Part shown: positions 35,101 through 48,800 of the stretch, one piece after another
How the letters are laid out: every line of letters begins with the position of its first letter
Position numbering within the stretch: position 1 is the first letter of the stretch
Assembly: GCA_032207245.1 (NCBI GenBank)
Contig: CM063502.1
Coordinates: 118,980,929-119,044,928, forward strand
DNA: 64,000 nucleotides
Direction of reading: 5' to 3'
Origin: Pardosa pseudoannulata
Lineage: Eukaryota > Arthropoda > Arachnida > Araneae > Lycosidae
Position numbers and translations under genes: made by a program
The notes under the pieces: model-generated
Database searches by the model: none
What the model saw: the letters and a program-made list of their open reading frames with translations, nothing else
What the model was told of the DNA's origin: nothing

Positions 35101-38100
35101 AAACTCATTAAATAATATACAGTTTTATTTTTCATTGGGCAAGACAAGTTGAACAACAATAAAATGTGAACTTGCATAATGGAACAAATGTATAAAAATT
35201 GAGTATCTGTGTCTTTTTTTTTTCAGGACCATTCTTATTTACACTTTACATACATTCATTCATTTCTAGACTTAATTTATATTTTACATACAACAGCAGT
35301 GAATAAAGATTTTTATATATAAGTGGAATGGGGTAAATTTTACAACTTCATAAAAAAATATGCATGCAGCACCATGTAAAGGATGGTTGCTACCTAAAAT
35401 AAATTTTATTTAGAACAAATTATTAAAAGATAACTAACTTTTGGAAAAGGCTAAAAAATTATGATAAACTTAAGAGGGATAAATTCATATTGAAAAGAAT
35501 AGGTGTTCAGAAAAAAAATTTTTTTAGAACAATATAAATTATTGATCGAAAGCTCATAAGAGTATCATGTAAATGACGTGCCACTTGTAGCTATACATAT
35601 AACTAAACAAACATCAATTGCATGACACTGCATGTGTAGATACAGCATTTGAAGTATTTTCCTTCTATGTAACTCTTTATTAAATATTTTTTACATAAAC
35701 CTTTACATATACATCAACTTTACAATTGAGCTTCACATTAGCAACAAGACATTTGTTAAGTTTTGAAAACTATTAGAGAGAAACACAGAGTACATCTATC
35801 AATGTTAAAAACTAAAAATAGGAAAAACAAAATGATGAAAAAAAAAAAGAACCCAAAAGAAATTATTTTACAAAATGCTTAAAAATACCAGCATATCAGT
35901 AACATGGGACTAAATTTTATGTTTGTTTTTAGTATGGTGTGGCAGGTGTAACAACATAAAAAGAGTGAGTATTCTATATTCTAAGGGAAATAACAATGGA
36001 TATTTGTAATGAATTTTTACTCTGCAAGATTAACAAAAGGATTATTAAATTTTTACATTTAACTCAGCTTTTTTTTTTTTTTTTTTTTTTTTTTTCAGAC
36101 TGAAGAAATAAGTAATTGCTCTTTAAATGGGTAGTATGAAGTTAAAAAAAAAAAAAAAAAAAACTTTTGCACATTAAAAGCCTAGAATGATATTGTCATG
36201 AATCACCCAGTCAGTGATAAATTAAATGAATTCTTTATTTATACATGAAAAATTTTATAAAATCTCACAGTTGGAAACTACATCAGAGTAAACTGGGAAA
36301 TTTCAGTTAAACATCACATAGAAATTGAACTAACAATGTTCAGTGGACAAAGGGCAGTTTTGAAGCTCAGTATCCTTTTCAATTGTGCACTTTTTCTTGT
36401 TAAAAACTGAAAAAAAGCAATGTTGTAAATTTGAGGAACTTTTCTAATGATATTTAGAAAGATCAATGTTAAAAAGATTTTAAAACTTGCAAATATTGTT
36501 GGGATGCATTGATTATTTCTTAAAAGCTACCTAGGCACAATATTCCTAACTAACACACCACGTAAAAGCCCAGAGATAAGTATGATCAAAGATGGTGATC
36601 CATGGATCTTCCAGATGATATTCTTTGTCATTAGGAAGGGTAAAAAACCTAGCTTTGTAACAATATCCTGTTCTAGTAATTGGATGCATCACTAAATATC
36701 CCTATGAATCAGAGAATTTATAATAAGACAGGATAGGTATTAAGCTGAAAAATACTATTCAGCTTATGCCTGAAAATGTAGTAGAATGTCATGTAAAAAT
36801 TTCAAAAATTTTCTTGGGTAATTTTCAAAAGCCAATTAAATCTTTATTAAAACCATTAGGAACCTTATTGGCACGATGTAATGAAAAATCCCCTAAACAA
36901 ATTATCTTCTTACAAAAATTAATAAATATAAATCTTTATAATAAGAAAATCTTATTTCTTAAACTTATAATGTGACACTGAGCACAGGTAAATAACAGGT
37001 TTTTCTTTGTTAAAAAAAGTTTCTTGCAGTAAAATAATTTTCAGTTTTAAAGTTTAACAGATTTGTCATAAACTACCATAATTTTCTTCAAAGAAAGAAG
37101 TGACAGTTAAAAATCCTTATTAGTCAATTTATGTACAAATTAAAATATAGAAAGTTACAGAATTGAGTTAATTAGCATTTCTTGAAAGAACCTTCTTTGC
37201 TTAGTTCAAGATATATAAATGTAATAAGTTATAGCAAATTTATGTAATTAATATTCCAACAATCTTTTAAAATATTTTTTTTTTCAATTCAACCACAGTA
37301 AATGAAATTTTTAAGGAGCTGAAAGTTGAAATTTGATACTGTTAAGTATTTAAAATAATTAAAAAACTAGATTTGTGAATTTGAAGAAAAATATAGCAGT
37401 TCAAACATTTTTTTTTTTTTAATAAAAATGAACAAAGCTTGAGGTAAATACTGGAAGTTCTGTAAAGAACTTCAAAAGAATGTTTTGGTTAGACTAGTGT
37501 CTAAAAGAAAATTCAAAACCTTATGAACTTTACATCAAATTGTACAAAAGAAAATAATTCAAGCATTTAATTCCTAAAATATTAGATTAAGTGATAATCT
37601 TCATTATGTAAACATAATATAGATAGTATCAGACACAATATTTTGAATTTTCATTTTTTAATTTCAAGGCATTGTTTCATTTTTTTTTCACCAATAACTG
37701 CAGCATTGAAAATCTTATTTTTAATTCTCGGCAAAATAAATGAATTAGATTAAAATTCTACTTTATGTAATTTTTTCAAGCTATACTTAAAATTCTAAGA
37801 CTGAAAATACTAAGTTTTAACATCAGCTTTTAAGATGTTTGCATGTTGTAATTTAAAACATGCAAATCTTCATACATCTTTCATGCTTATTTTTTTACAG
37901 GAATGTGTACATGAGAAAAAAAAGTTTAATTTTTTGAGATAGTTCATAATATTTCTTCAGGCAAAATGTATGTTTTTATCGATAAACATGAATGTTTGTG
38001 CCAGAAATTGCATATTAAAAAAGCTTAAAAAAAATCCACAAAATGCATTATACTGAATAATTTTTGTTAAGTACACTAAAACATGAAGTGGAAATTTTCT

Positions 38101-39140
38101 TAAAAAGTGGTACTTAATTGAGAAATTTAAAATGTTCCAAAACTGTTAAGTTCCATTCCCCTCATCCTAACCACTTAATGATTTTTGGTGCATTCATTAT
38201 TTAGAAAAAATATACTATTAAAAATTAAAATTTTCAGCTGATAATTTTTGTTAACTTTGTCTTTTATATAAAATAGTTATTGCTTAAATACCAATTTTTT
38301 TAGAAACTTAAGTCTAATAAACACACATTTTACATAAAAACCTTAAGAACAATTTGTGAAATTTTTATTGCTTGAATGTTTCAGTTAAGCACTGGATTTC
38401 AATGTTTTCTTAATATTAACTTTTTTATAGTTTAAATACATTTATGATTTAGAGCTTAAATCAGAGTTACTTTTCAGCCTAAAATAGTTAAAGAATTTTA
38501 AAAGAAATGATATATTTTAGCACATAAACATGTACACACACATACACACAAATTTACAGCTACAGGCAAAATGTGGAACTTTTATAACCAGCAGACATCT
38601 CAATTTATTTCAGCACTACCTTTAAAACAGAGATCAGACAAAGAATCACACAGTTCAAAAAATATTTTGTTCTGAAAAATACATGTATGTTACATAATGT
38701 GGCATTATACTTGGTTATAATGTATGTACAAAATATATAAAATAAGTAAAATAATGAAAAATCTACATCTTCAGATCACGGAAAATGCTGGGACATTCAT
38801 GACAACGTTTAGCTACAGTTATTTGATTGGATGGGATGTCTAAAATATATATCTGTATATTTATATAAGTATGTATGTATATATATACATATATACCATA
38901 CAAGATTTCATATACAAATTAATCAGGGCTACAGAAAATTTACAACAGAGAATTGAATATGCAATAAAATTTCTGTATTGATCACATGACACATTTATGG
39001 TACACATTTGGTATAACTAACAAAATTAATATCTATTAAATTTATTTTAATATAAATATAACTAAACAATGTCACAAAGCACCAATGACTTAAAAGTGGA
39101 ATAACTGATGCTAAAACCAGTTTGAATTTAAAACATGTAA
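35101..39140 (-). other. Probable Trio 3' UTR and downstream sequence
   Basis: The 4 kb after the Trio stop codon is AT-rich, repeat-poor and free of splice-like exons. Candidate polyadenylation hexamers AATAAA on the minus strand include 39046-39041 (about 95 nt after the stop) and a distal one at 35129-35124. Which is used cannot be told from sequence. T and A homopolymers occupy 36069-36095 and 36143-36163. Confidence 0.45.
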
Positions 39141-39822
39141 TTAATGTGCAGTATCATCTGGGAGATCAGAAACTGAGCTCGGTCGACCAGATCGAGATGA
39201 GTTTGTCTCAGACCACCTTCTTATCATATCACTATCTTTATTCAGACTTGTGTCCAGCCTTGCATGCAATTGTGCTGACACTGAGGATGAATCTAAACTG
39301 TGACTGGAGCTAAGGGAAATTGAAGTATTACCGTTAATGCTACTTAGCCCAGAGTCTGTTTTAGACTTTGGTCGTAACGAATTTTTAAAGCCTTCAAAAA
39401 AGTTTCTCTTACTTTTTGGAGGGCTTTGCTGTGCTAAATTTGAGCGCTTTTCAAGTGGCAAAGAGTTTTTACGGTGCCTTTCAGCTGAGATAGTAGGTGC
39501 ATTTTCATTGTTTTTGTTTGCATCTTGGGTTTCGCTGTCTTGACTTCCTAGAATGGATGGCACAGCTAAGCTCTGAGACTGAGATTCCAGAGGTTTATCA
39601 GCATCATAAACAGGGTTTCCACCTATTATTCTAGAATTCTTAGATTCTAGAGGATCTGTGGAACGTGGCTTTTTATCTCGTCCTGGATATCTTAAGGACT
39701 TAGAAGTAAGAGAAGCTCCGGGGGCAGCATTAGCTATCTTTATTGACTTATGAGCTGCTGCTGGATGTGAAAGTGTTTTTCTTAAAGAAGGGTTCCACAA
39801 TGATCCTAATTCTGGTGCAGAG
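39141..39822 (-). CDS. Trio last coding exon (C-terminal tail)
   Basis: It opens after the acceptor TTTCTAG (39823-39824) in phase 2, completing an Ile codon. It reads [20 protein letters not shown] and then a Ser/Lys/Asn-rich, apparently disordered tail. Blocks include [32 protein letters not shown] and [14 protein letters not shown]. It ends at TAA 39143-39141. No SH3, Ig or kinase domain is encoded. Repeated R/K-x-x-S and S-P contexts suggest phosphorylation sites (inference). Confidence 0.93.
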
Positions 39823-42800
39823 CTAGAAACAGATTGATATTTTAAAACTCAGTCACATATATGTTAATCAAGCATGCAATCATAAAATATTTTAAGCTTG
39901 AATCATTTCAGTAAAAGCTAGCATAAAATATAGTCTAAGGTTCTTAAGATAATTATAAAACTAGGTACGAGGGCATAAAGGCTAATTGAAAACAACTTTG
40001 AGAATTCGTGCTTTAGAATTGAGATATACAAAATATTATCATAACAAGAAAGTTTCAATAGGAAGTAAAAGAATAAATAACTGTATTTCCATAAATTTAT
40101 ACCATTGATGATATTTCAATTTTTGATTTCTACAAGCTAAATAATTATACATTGTTAAATTAAAGATAGATAAATCTAGCATCAAATTCCTTAAATACAT
40201 GGACATAAAAATCTGAGTATTTTATATTAAACTTTAAAACTAAGTTATAGAGATATGAGAATGTTTAGAGAAGTTTATTAAAGATTTTTTTTCTTAAAGA
40301 CATTTTCAGTTTTTAAAGATTTTTTTAAAGAAGTTTTGTGAAAACAACTCTTGTAATACTAACAGTATTTTGGTTCATTCTCAGTTTTAACTAACATAAA
40401 AACATGTAAGTTGATGAAATATTAGAAAAATAACATTAATAGACAAATGTAAATGAAACATGTGAAATTTATTAGTTATTTATATTTTACATTCATAGAT
40501 TTTTTTATCTGGGTTTATTATTGCCAACAGAAAGTAAGCATATATTTGTCACCTGAAATAATAATAACTGTCTTATATTTTAAGAAATAAGTATTTGTAT
40601 AATTTAAACATAGTAAAAATTTTAATCAAGTTAAAAATTGAAATGGAGTCGTTCAAAATTCTAATATTCAATAATGTATACTTTATAGTTCTTACAGATA
40701 TAAGAATAGTATGTTAACAAATTATCACACTTATATGTTTACTACATATACACTTAAAAGAAGCAAAAATATATATTCACATAAAGCTTTTTCAAATAAG
40801 ATTAACTACTTTCACTTAAATATATGCATCTAAACATTTACAATAAAACAAAAATATCAGCATAATTTGTCTAAAAACAGAACTAGTCTACCTAAACAAA
40901 TAAAAACTAGTCTATCTTCAAAAGCATAAAAGTTTTAATTACTTCATAACATTTATTTTCTTCATAACCTTTATAATGCTTCATAATGACATAGTTTCAT
41001 GCAACATTTACATCAACACTATTGAGGGATAAAAAATAGGGAAAAATTCAATATCTTTTATACAAAAAGGAAAAAGAAAATGATATTTACACTGACATAC
41101 AAAACTTACAACAAAATGAGAAAATAGATACTAATATTTACTAAAACAGACTTACAAAAGACAACATATTCTCATAGCAGCTACCAGTAAACATGCAATA
41201 TCTCATTCTGAATATATGAAGTTTTCTTGCATTTAGTCAGGCTTAATAACACAAGTCTGAGCATATACTTACATATCTTTTGTTAGTTCCTTTTGATAAG
41301 CTATTGGTGACTGCAGAGCTGAAAAATGAAATTTATATTTGTTTTACTTAGTTATAAAGTCAATATTGTTCATAATTATTCATACAGTTAGATAATCTCA
41401 TAAAATTTGGTATAAATATTAACTCAATTTTTCTTATAGAACATTCAAAGAATTTTATAAATATATAAATAATCAAAACTTTAATTCCATATGTAACAAT
41501 TTTGGAAGGAAAATGAAAAACTGTCAAAGAAAAAAAATTCCTTTTTTCCCCTATAAGTTCTATACCTCTATCTAAAATTTATATTTCTTCACAAATCGGG
41601 AATAGGAATAGTGAATTATCTGTATTCCACATTCTACTAAATATGGTTTTTAAAAGCACAGTTGTAATTATATTTGATTTTTGAGATCTGTATAAAAATC
41701 TGTCTCAAATTAACCAATTAGTTATAGTTGAGTAAACTAATTTCTAAACAATTATTTAAATTCTTTGTATAAGGGATGCCATCATATAATATCTGAATTT
41801 TTCATAATTTATACATAATATCTACATTTATGTCTGCTTGCAATCCCACTAACTGATGTTCAGCTTTAATAAAATAAATGCACAGCATAAGCATTTATAT
41901 TCATATTAATGTATTTTATATTATGACAAAAGGAATAATTCACAAAAACACAGTACAGTTAATCAAATATAATTGCAACTGATAACTGAAACTTCACAGT
42001 TGTGTTTGTATTGATATATTTATACCTCATTGTGTTATGGTTTGTTATAATTGCATGAATTTAGCAGTTTGTTTTGATGCTACAAATATAATAAAAACTA
42101 AAAATCCAAAAATCAATATTCCAAAATGACAAAAATAATTGAGAAAATCATACATTAAATTTTGTTTCTTCAACCAAATTTCAACTACAAAGATATTTTA
42201 ATTAACCCTTAAGTGTAACAATGTAAAAAAAAAGTTTTTGAATAGTATAAAATGGTTCAAGAAGGGAAAAATGTGTTCTAGATTAACCTTACTTTAATAA
42301 ACCATCTTGACTGACAAGACTTCATGGAAAATTGATGATTTTAAAAATATTTCATTAGTTACATTTTATTCCTGTTTAGATTTTATTTTTCTTTACTAAA
42401 CCAGCACATGACTTAGCTCTGATGATAGTCTTGACTATAAAAATCTTAACTTTATACATAACCTTCTCATAAAGCTGAAGTAATTTCTTTAAAAATTGGT
42501 TCTAAAATAGTTCACTGATAGTACAATGAATTTATATTTACTTTTCTTGTGAATATTTTGAAATTTAATATACTGTTTTAACAGTTGAACTCCCTCAGGA
42601 ACTTTTCTGTTTATGGTATTTATAAATTGAGCAATAGAAAATTACTTATTTTTCATTATAATTAATATACAACTACTCATGAAACATTACCATAACTTTA
42701 ATCATCAGCAGCTAGGGTTTTTTTCATAAAATTTTAACTGTTTATAATTTGTTTTTATGTTTGCAAAATGAGTTGGTAAAAGCAGGCCAACTTTAGATTT

Positions 42801-45800
42801 AAACTTTTTAAACTTTTAATCTTTATGAATTATTTTATTTATAGTGCCAGAAGACATTCCTACTTTCAAAACAATGAATCTTTGAGTTGGTGGATTTTTT
42901 AAAAGGATTGGGCACTTCACTTCCCTGATACTTATCTATAATTGTGAAAAGTCTTAGGATGGAACTTTCATTTAGATGCTTTTCCTTTTCAAATTTATAT
43001 ATTAAAAAGACATTTCTTTGAGATGTGATAAACTTGAATATTATGCTGCTTAATAACTTGTTGATACAAATATTTTCTCCCTAGAAAGCTCATTTGTATA
43101 ACCTTTGAGTCATTATCAGTTTTAGGTGCATTTTTGAAATATATGTTTAAATTCCAGTCAAATCAAAACTAACATGCTTTCATAAAAAAAAATATTAAAT
43201 CTATCTCAAAATATGGAGAAAAAAAAAATCTAGATAAAGGACAGTTGCCATAAAGTATCAACAACTTTGTGTTTTACTAGTAATTTGTGTAATATTGTCA
43301 GAAATAATTCTAAATTATTTTATATTGTTTATTTTAGCAGGCATAAATAAATAAAATTATTTGAATCTCTCACTAAACAAATTGTGAAGAAAAAAAAAAA
43401 CTTAGCATCCTTTATCCTCCTAATAATATATACTAAAATAAATCCCTCCTATTGTACATTTACCTTTAAAAGTCATTTCTCAGTACTACTTTACTTCTAA
43501 ACTTGTAAAAGTAAGACGTTTATAAATCACTTACCTCTAAGAAAATCAAGCTGTGTATCAAGAATTGCTCGTAGGTTTGCAACCCATTCATCTCTATCTT
43601 TTTGAGTTTTACCCTGAATAACAAAACTTTTAGCTTGTAATGGGTCTTTTGATTTGAGCACAAATTTTGTTGGATCTCCATCCTCACAACGTTCTTCAAG
43701 AGCCATCTTATTTACCTAAGAATTTATTTTAATTAAAAATAACAAGTATCTAAACATTTTTAATTTATTTATAATGTTAATTTATAAATACATCATAAAA
43801 TAAAGATATAAAAGCTAAATGTTAAAAATTTATTCTAAAGCATAAATGGTATTCTGTGAAGAAAAAAAAAAGCTTCCATGATTTTTTAATTTGAATAATG
43901 ATTTTAGCTGCACATTATAGTTGCTTCTATAACATTTTAAAACTTTAAATTACAAAAGGCAAATATTATGTCTTCAAAGTGGATAGACATAACTGTTAAT
44001 GAAATAATACTTATGCACATTTAAATTGCCTGATAAATACCAAGAATTTTCTTTGCACTTGTTTTATCAATAAAAAACAAACATAAGTGTAAACTTGATA
44101 GCACAGCAAGAAAAAAATGCATACTTACTTGTATATGATTTTTGTATATATAAATAGGAGTAGAAAACTGAGACTTAGGACCAACGGAATCACTAAATAT
44201 AATTATTTGTTCAAATAAAAACACCTGTCTCTCTTTCATTTTACCAGTTGAAGGATCAGACACTAGCAGATTACCTTGCTGTAATAACTTTCCTTGAGCT
44301 GTAATTTTCCCCTAATAATATGAAAATTTCATAAATAAGCCTTATGCTATCAAACATCACAGAACAGGTATAAGAAAAATTAGATATTCATTGTGCTAGA
44401 ACTAATATCACTTAAAATTTTTATTTTTGAGATAAAGGATATAAAAAAATTCCTTTCTGCATTACTACTTAGATCATAAGGTTATTTTCACAACTAGGAC
44501 AAAAGATCTTTTTACTTACATCAAAGCCTTGTAAGCGACCAACATTCATCATGTCATTGGCTGCTTTGGGAACAACGTGCATTATTTGAACTGCCTTTCT
44601 TAAATTTTGAGCCTCTTCTTCAAGACCTGCTTTTTCTGTGTACTTCAGAATATCCTAGAGGAAAAACATGTTTTTCAGAATAGTACTAATAAAAATTATA
44701 AATATAAGAAAATATATTTTGTCAATAGAAAGTTTAAAAAATTTATTCATTTTACTTTGTAATCTAATAATCTTATGCATAAAATAAATTTGACATTGTG
44801 GTAGCATATACATGGTTTCCGCGCATCTGGAAAGTCATGGAAAATCATGGATTTAGACAATGGATTAATTTTGTCATGGAAAGTCGTGATTTTTCAAGTA
44901 AAATGAGTAAAAGTCATAGAAAGTCATGGATCCGCTAAACTACCGATTAAATAAAAATGCATTGAATTGTTTAATTCTATTTTTACTTGTCATTTGGCTG
45001 AAGTTACTGAGTTTGGTATTTATATATTATCCTATTTACCATATTGCCAAGTAAAATTTGTTCACCAAAGCAAGAAAGCTTAATGGGTGGGTAAATGTAT
45101 ATTATTCTGGTTTTCTCTTAAATTGTAGATTAAAATTTTATTAATATATTTTTTAATAAAAATTAGTTAAGATTTTTGCACAAAATATAAGTTTATCTCT
45201 AGGGATATTGTATATAAACATTATAGGGTTATATTTGGCTATTATTCATGGTCACCTGGATAATACCAAAGTACCCTGAATTCAAATTGGAAACATTTTG
45301 ATTGAAAAATTGCTATATGATTAAACTTAGGTATGTAGATACAATTTATTTTTATGTATGTGAGTTTATTAACCACTTATAAAGTAAGTTTATAGTTTTT
45401 TTATGATAAAATTCCTGTAATTTCTCTAAAAGCATATATTTTAATTTGTATGTACATCAGAAGTTTTATTCATATATACTTTAATGAAAGCTTTTTAAAG
45501 TCATGGAAAATGATCTGCTAAATCAGGGAAAGTCATGAAAAGTCATGGATTTGAAAAATTTTATTTCGGCAGATACCCTGCATATATAAAACAATGTTTT
45601 TTCCTTTTAATTATTCACTAAGAACAGGACAACCCAAAGTAGAACTAATAATTTCTTTTGACTCTAGAACTAATAATAGAAGTACTAATAATTTCTTTTG
45701 TTATTCAATGCAAATGAAAATAATTTAAAATGTATTACAAAAATAAAAAAATTAAAAATTTATACAAAAATGAGCAAACTTTGATTTTAAGTTCATCAGG

Positions 45801-48800
45801 ATTTTATGGAATCCTAAGATAAAATCCAAACTGATATTTCTCAGTACAGATTTACTTTAATAAGCAATGTATACAAAGAAACTTTTTTTATATGTATGAG
45901 ATATATGTTATAATTTTAGAAATAGGGTAGGGCTTTAATTATAAGTGATTTTTTATATTGCTCTCTTAATGATATATTACTGAACATAAGCATTCCTTAT
46001 TTGCAACTCACATTATAAATAACAAGTATTAGTATGAAATGATAAACAAACCTTCAAAAGTAATTGATACTTCATAATTCTTTGTACAGGTTTTATTAAC
46101 AAATCAGGTAATTGCAACTTATGTCCTAGCTTCTGACGAGCTTCCTAAAAGAGGAACAAAATGTTTACAGTTATTTCCAGTATTTAATTTATAATTTCAA
46201 TATGTTTGGCAAATCTCATTTAAAAAAAAATCAATATTTCAAACTTTTTTTATATGAAAGAACCTAGAAGTTACTTTCAAGTGACAAGAATATCAAAAAA
46301 ATTGCCCACTTTTATTTGAATATATTAGTTTATTTCCTAAAAATAAGAGAAAGACCCTTTAAAAAGGTGAGAGAAATAAACAGCTGAAAGACCTGCCTGA
46401 CCCTCCCCCCTTACTTGACGGCTCTCATGGTTGAAAATATTTTGCAATTATAGCAGATTTGACGAACTCTTTTTTTTTTTCACATCCTGTAAAATTAATC
46501 TAGGTCCGTATTTTTGTTGCCTCTGGTCAAGAAACTAATGGTAGCTTTTTTCTACAACATCGTATAAAAAGATTAACAGATTGTCTTCTGGATTTTTTTT
46601 CACTTGGTGGGGATCATTGTGGTATACTGCCCAGTCTGCCATCCTTTGAATTAATTATCGATTTGCAAATAAAGCACTTTCAACCAATGTTTGTGATTGG
46701 TCTAATTTAACCTTTGAATTGCTTCGTGCTAATATAGAACAGGTGTTGCAAGTAAAAGTCACTGGAAATAAGATCAGGACAGTAGAGTGGTAGATAGTCA
46801 TCTATGATAGATGGTTGGCTGCATTGCTGAGAATTTTGCTCACCTTGAGGCCGGAGACGAACTACCTGTTTACTCATCATATCCGGTCCATACAGTAAAC
46901 AAAACTGAGGATTCATTTTGATCGACGGGGTCTACTGATAAGCCGATTTCGAATGGTTACGAACATCCATGTCAGAAGTAGGATTTGAACCCGCACACCC
47001 TAGTACTGAAGAGCAGCACTTTAATACAAAGCCATCATCCTGCCGTTTATATGAAGAATTGGGAATTTACAACTGACACATACAATATTCACACTCATAA
47101 TCTACTCTGTACAATCGCGATGCTTACTTTTCCAGTGCCATCTTTTGACGATGTAAGAAACAAACTTTCTGGTGGACTCTCATTTCTATAGACTATATTT
47201 AAAAGTACCCAAACAGAAAGGAAAAGTTAATGTTTTCATTAAAATAAATCAAAATATTACACTAGTTTGCCTCTATATTAGTAGTTATAAACAAATAATT
47301 GGTTAAACTCAATTATTTGCTTATAACTCAATTTATAGTAAATTAGTTTAATTTACTATAAATTTCAGGAAGAGTAATTTTTTTATTCATTAGTGTAAAG
47401 GTATTGATAGCCTTACTTTTAAGTAGTGTTGAATCGGAAAAGATTTTAGTTAGATATAGCTAGATTTAGATAGTTTGTAAACATTTCTAAAAAGCTGAAA
47501 TCTTAGCGCGTTACAATGGCATTAATGAAAACAATTGGGAATTTAAAATTACAATAACCACACCCACAATCTACCTGGCTTGTAATTTTTGCAGCGCCAT
47601 CTTTTGATGATTTGGGAAACTTATTTTGTGAATAACACTTTTAGAAGAATCAAAATGTTAAATTAATTTTTTAGCATTAGTAAATATATAACAAGAAAAT
47701 TCAGATGCAGAGTTTCACAATTTTATAGAAGGATATCGCAAACCCTCTGACCTTTTCTGATAATCAAAGGTATCCAGTTTTTCTTCTTTCAGAGTCTGTT
47801 TTTTTTCTTGACATAATTTTTGGGCATTAGCATTCCCATAGACAATCTTTTGGTCACTAGCTATTGGTGACACTTTTACTATATGTGTTCATCCCATTCT
47901 ATGGTCATCCAGGCTACTTCTACAGTTTTTCTGTGCTTGCTTCTTAAGCAGGGCATATTTGTTGTTCTTGTACCTCAAGTTCCCATTCTTGTCTGTGTTG
48001 TTGGGATAATGTCGAATTATCTTTGCTCTTCCACGAAAGAGGGCAAAACAAATCTATTAACACCTGAACTTTGTTCAAGCTTTTCAGTCCATAAACTTTA
48101 AAATTTTAAGATAGTGTTGACAGCGCCAAGTTGGTTATGAAGAATATATATATATATCACACTTCATATGACAAGGTGAGAAGTTTGAACTCCAAATCAA
48201 AGTAAAAAAGTACATTCGTATTCAAATAGAGATTTTTGAAGAGAAACGATTTGTTAACTTTTTCTTTGTGTAATTTTAAAGGTTAGAAATAAAATTTAGA
48301 ATTAGGAAATGCACTAATGCAGTCATTTTGATTGGTTTTTACAATTAAAGAGTCAAAGAAGGTCTGATCATTCTAGCATTAAAGCAAGCATAAGTATAGA
48401 CCAATAATAGCAAGACACATTGAAACCATCCTGATAGCAGTGGGCTGCTTTTGTAGTCCCCTAGATATCAAGAGCTTCACTTCTTGGAGATATGTAAGGG
48501 ATAAGGCAAAACGGTACAACCAAAGAGGCCGCCTGTCAACATTTTGGTCAAAATATGCATGTAGGGTATCCTATCTAGTAAAATGTCTACCTAAATTTTC
48601 GAGTACTAGTTGTAAACAAATCTGTATAGCAGTTTAATGTTTTAAATATTTAAAAAATAAATTATGAATCAGTAAACCCACTTAGTTATATTTTATGACT
48701 ACAACTTAAGAACTTATGAAAATACTTTTACATTCTACTAATAAATTTCAATACATCAGCTTATTTAACTAAAGTTCAATACACTTAAAATTAAGCTGTT

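Noticed and set aside
39122..39543. Plus-strand frames at 39122-39313 and 39337-39543
   Set aside because: Shadows of the Trio last exon on the opposite strand.
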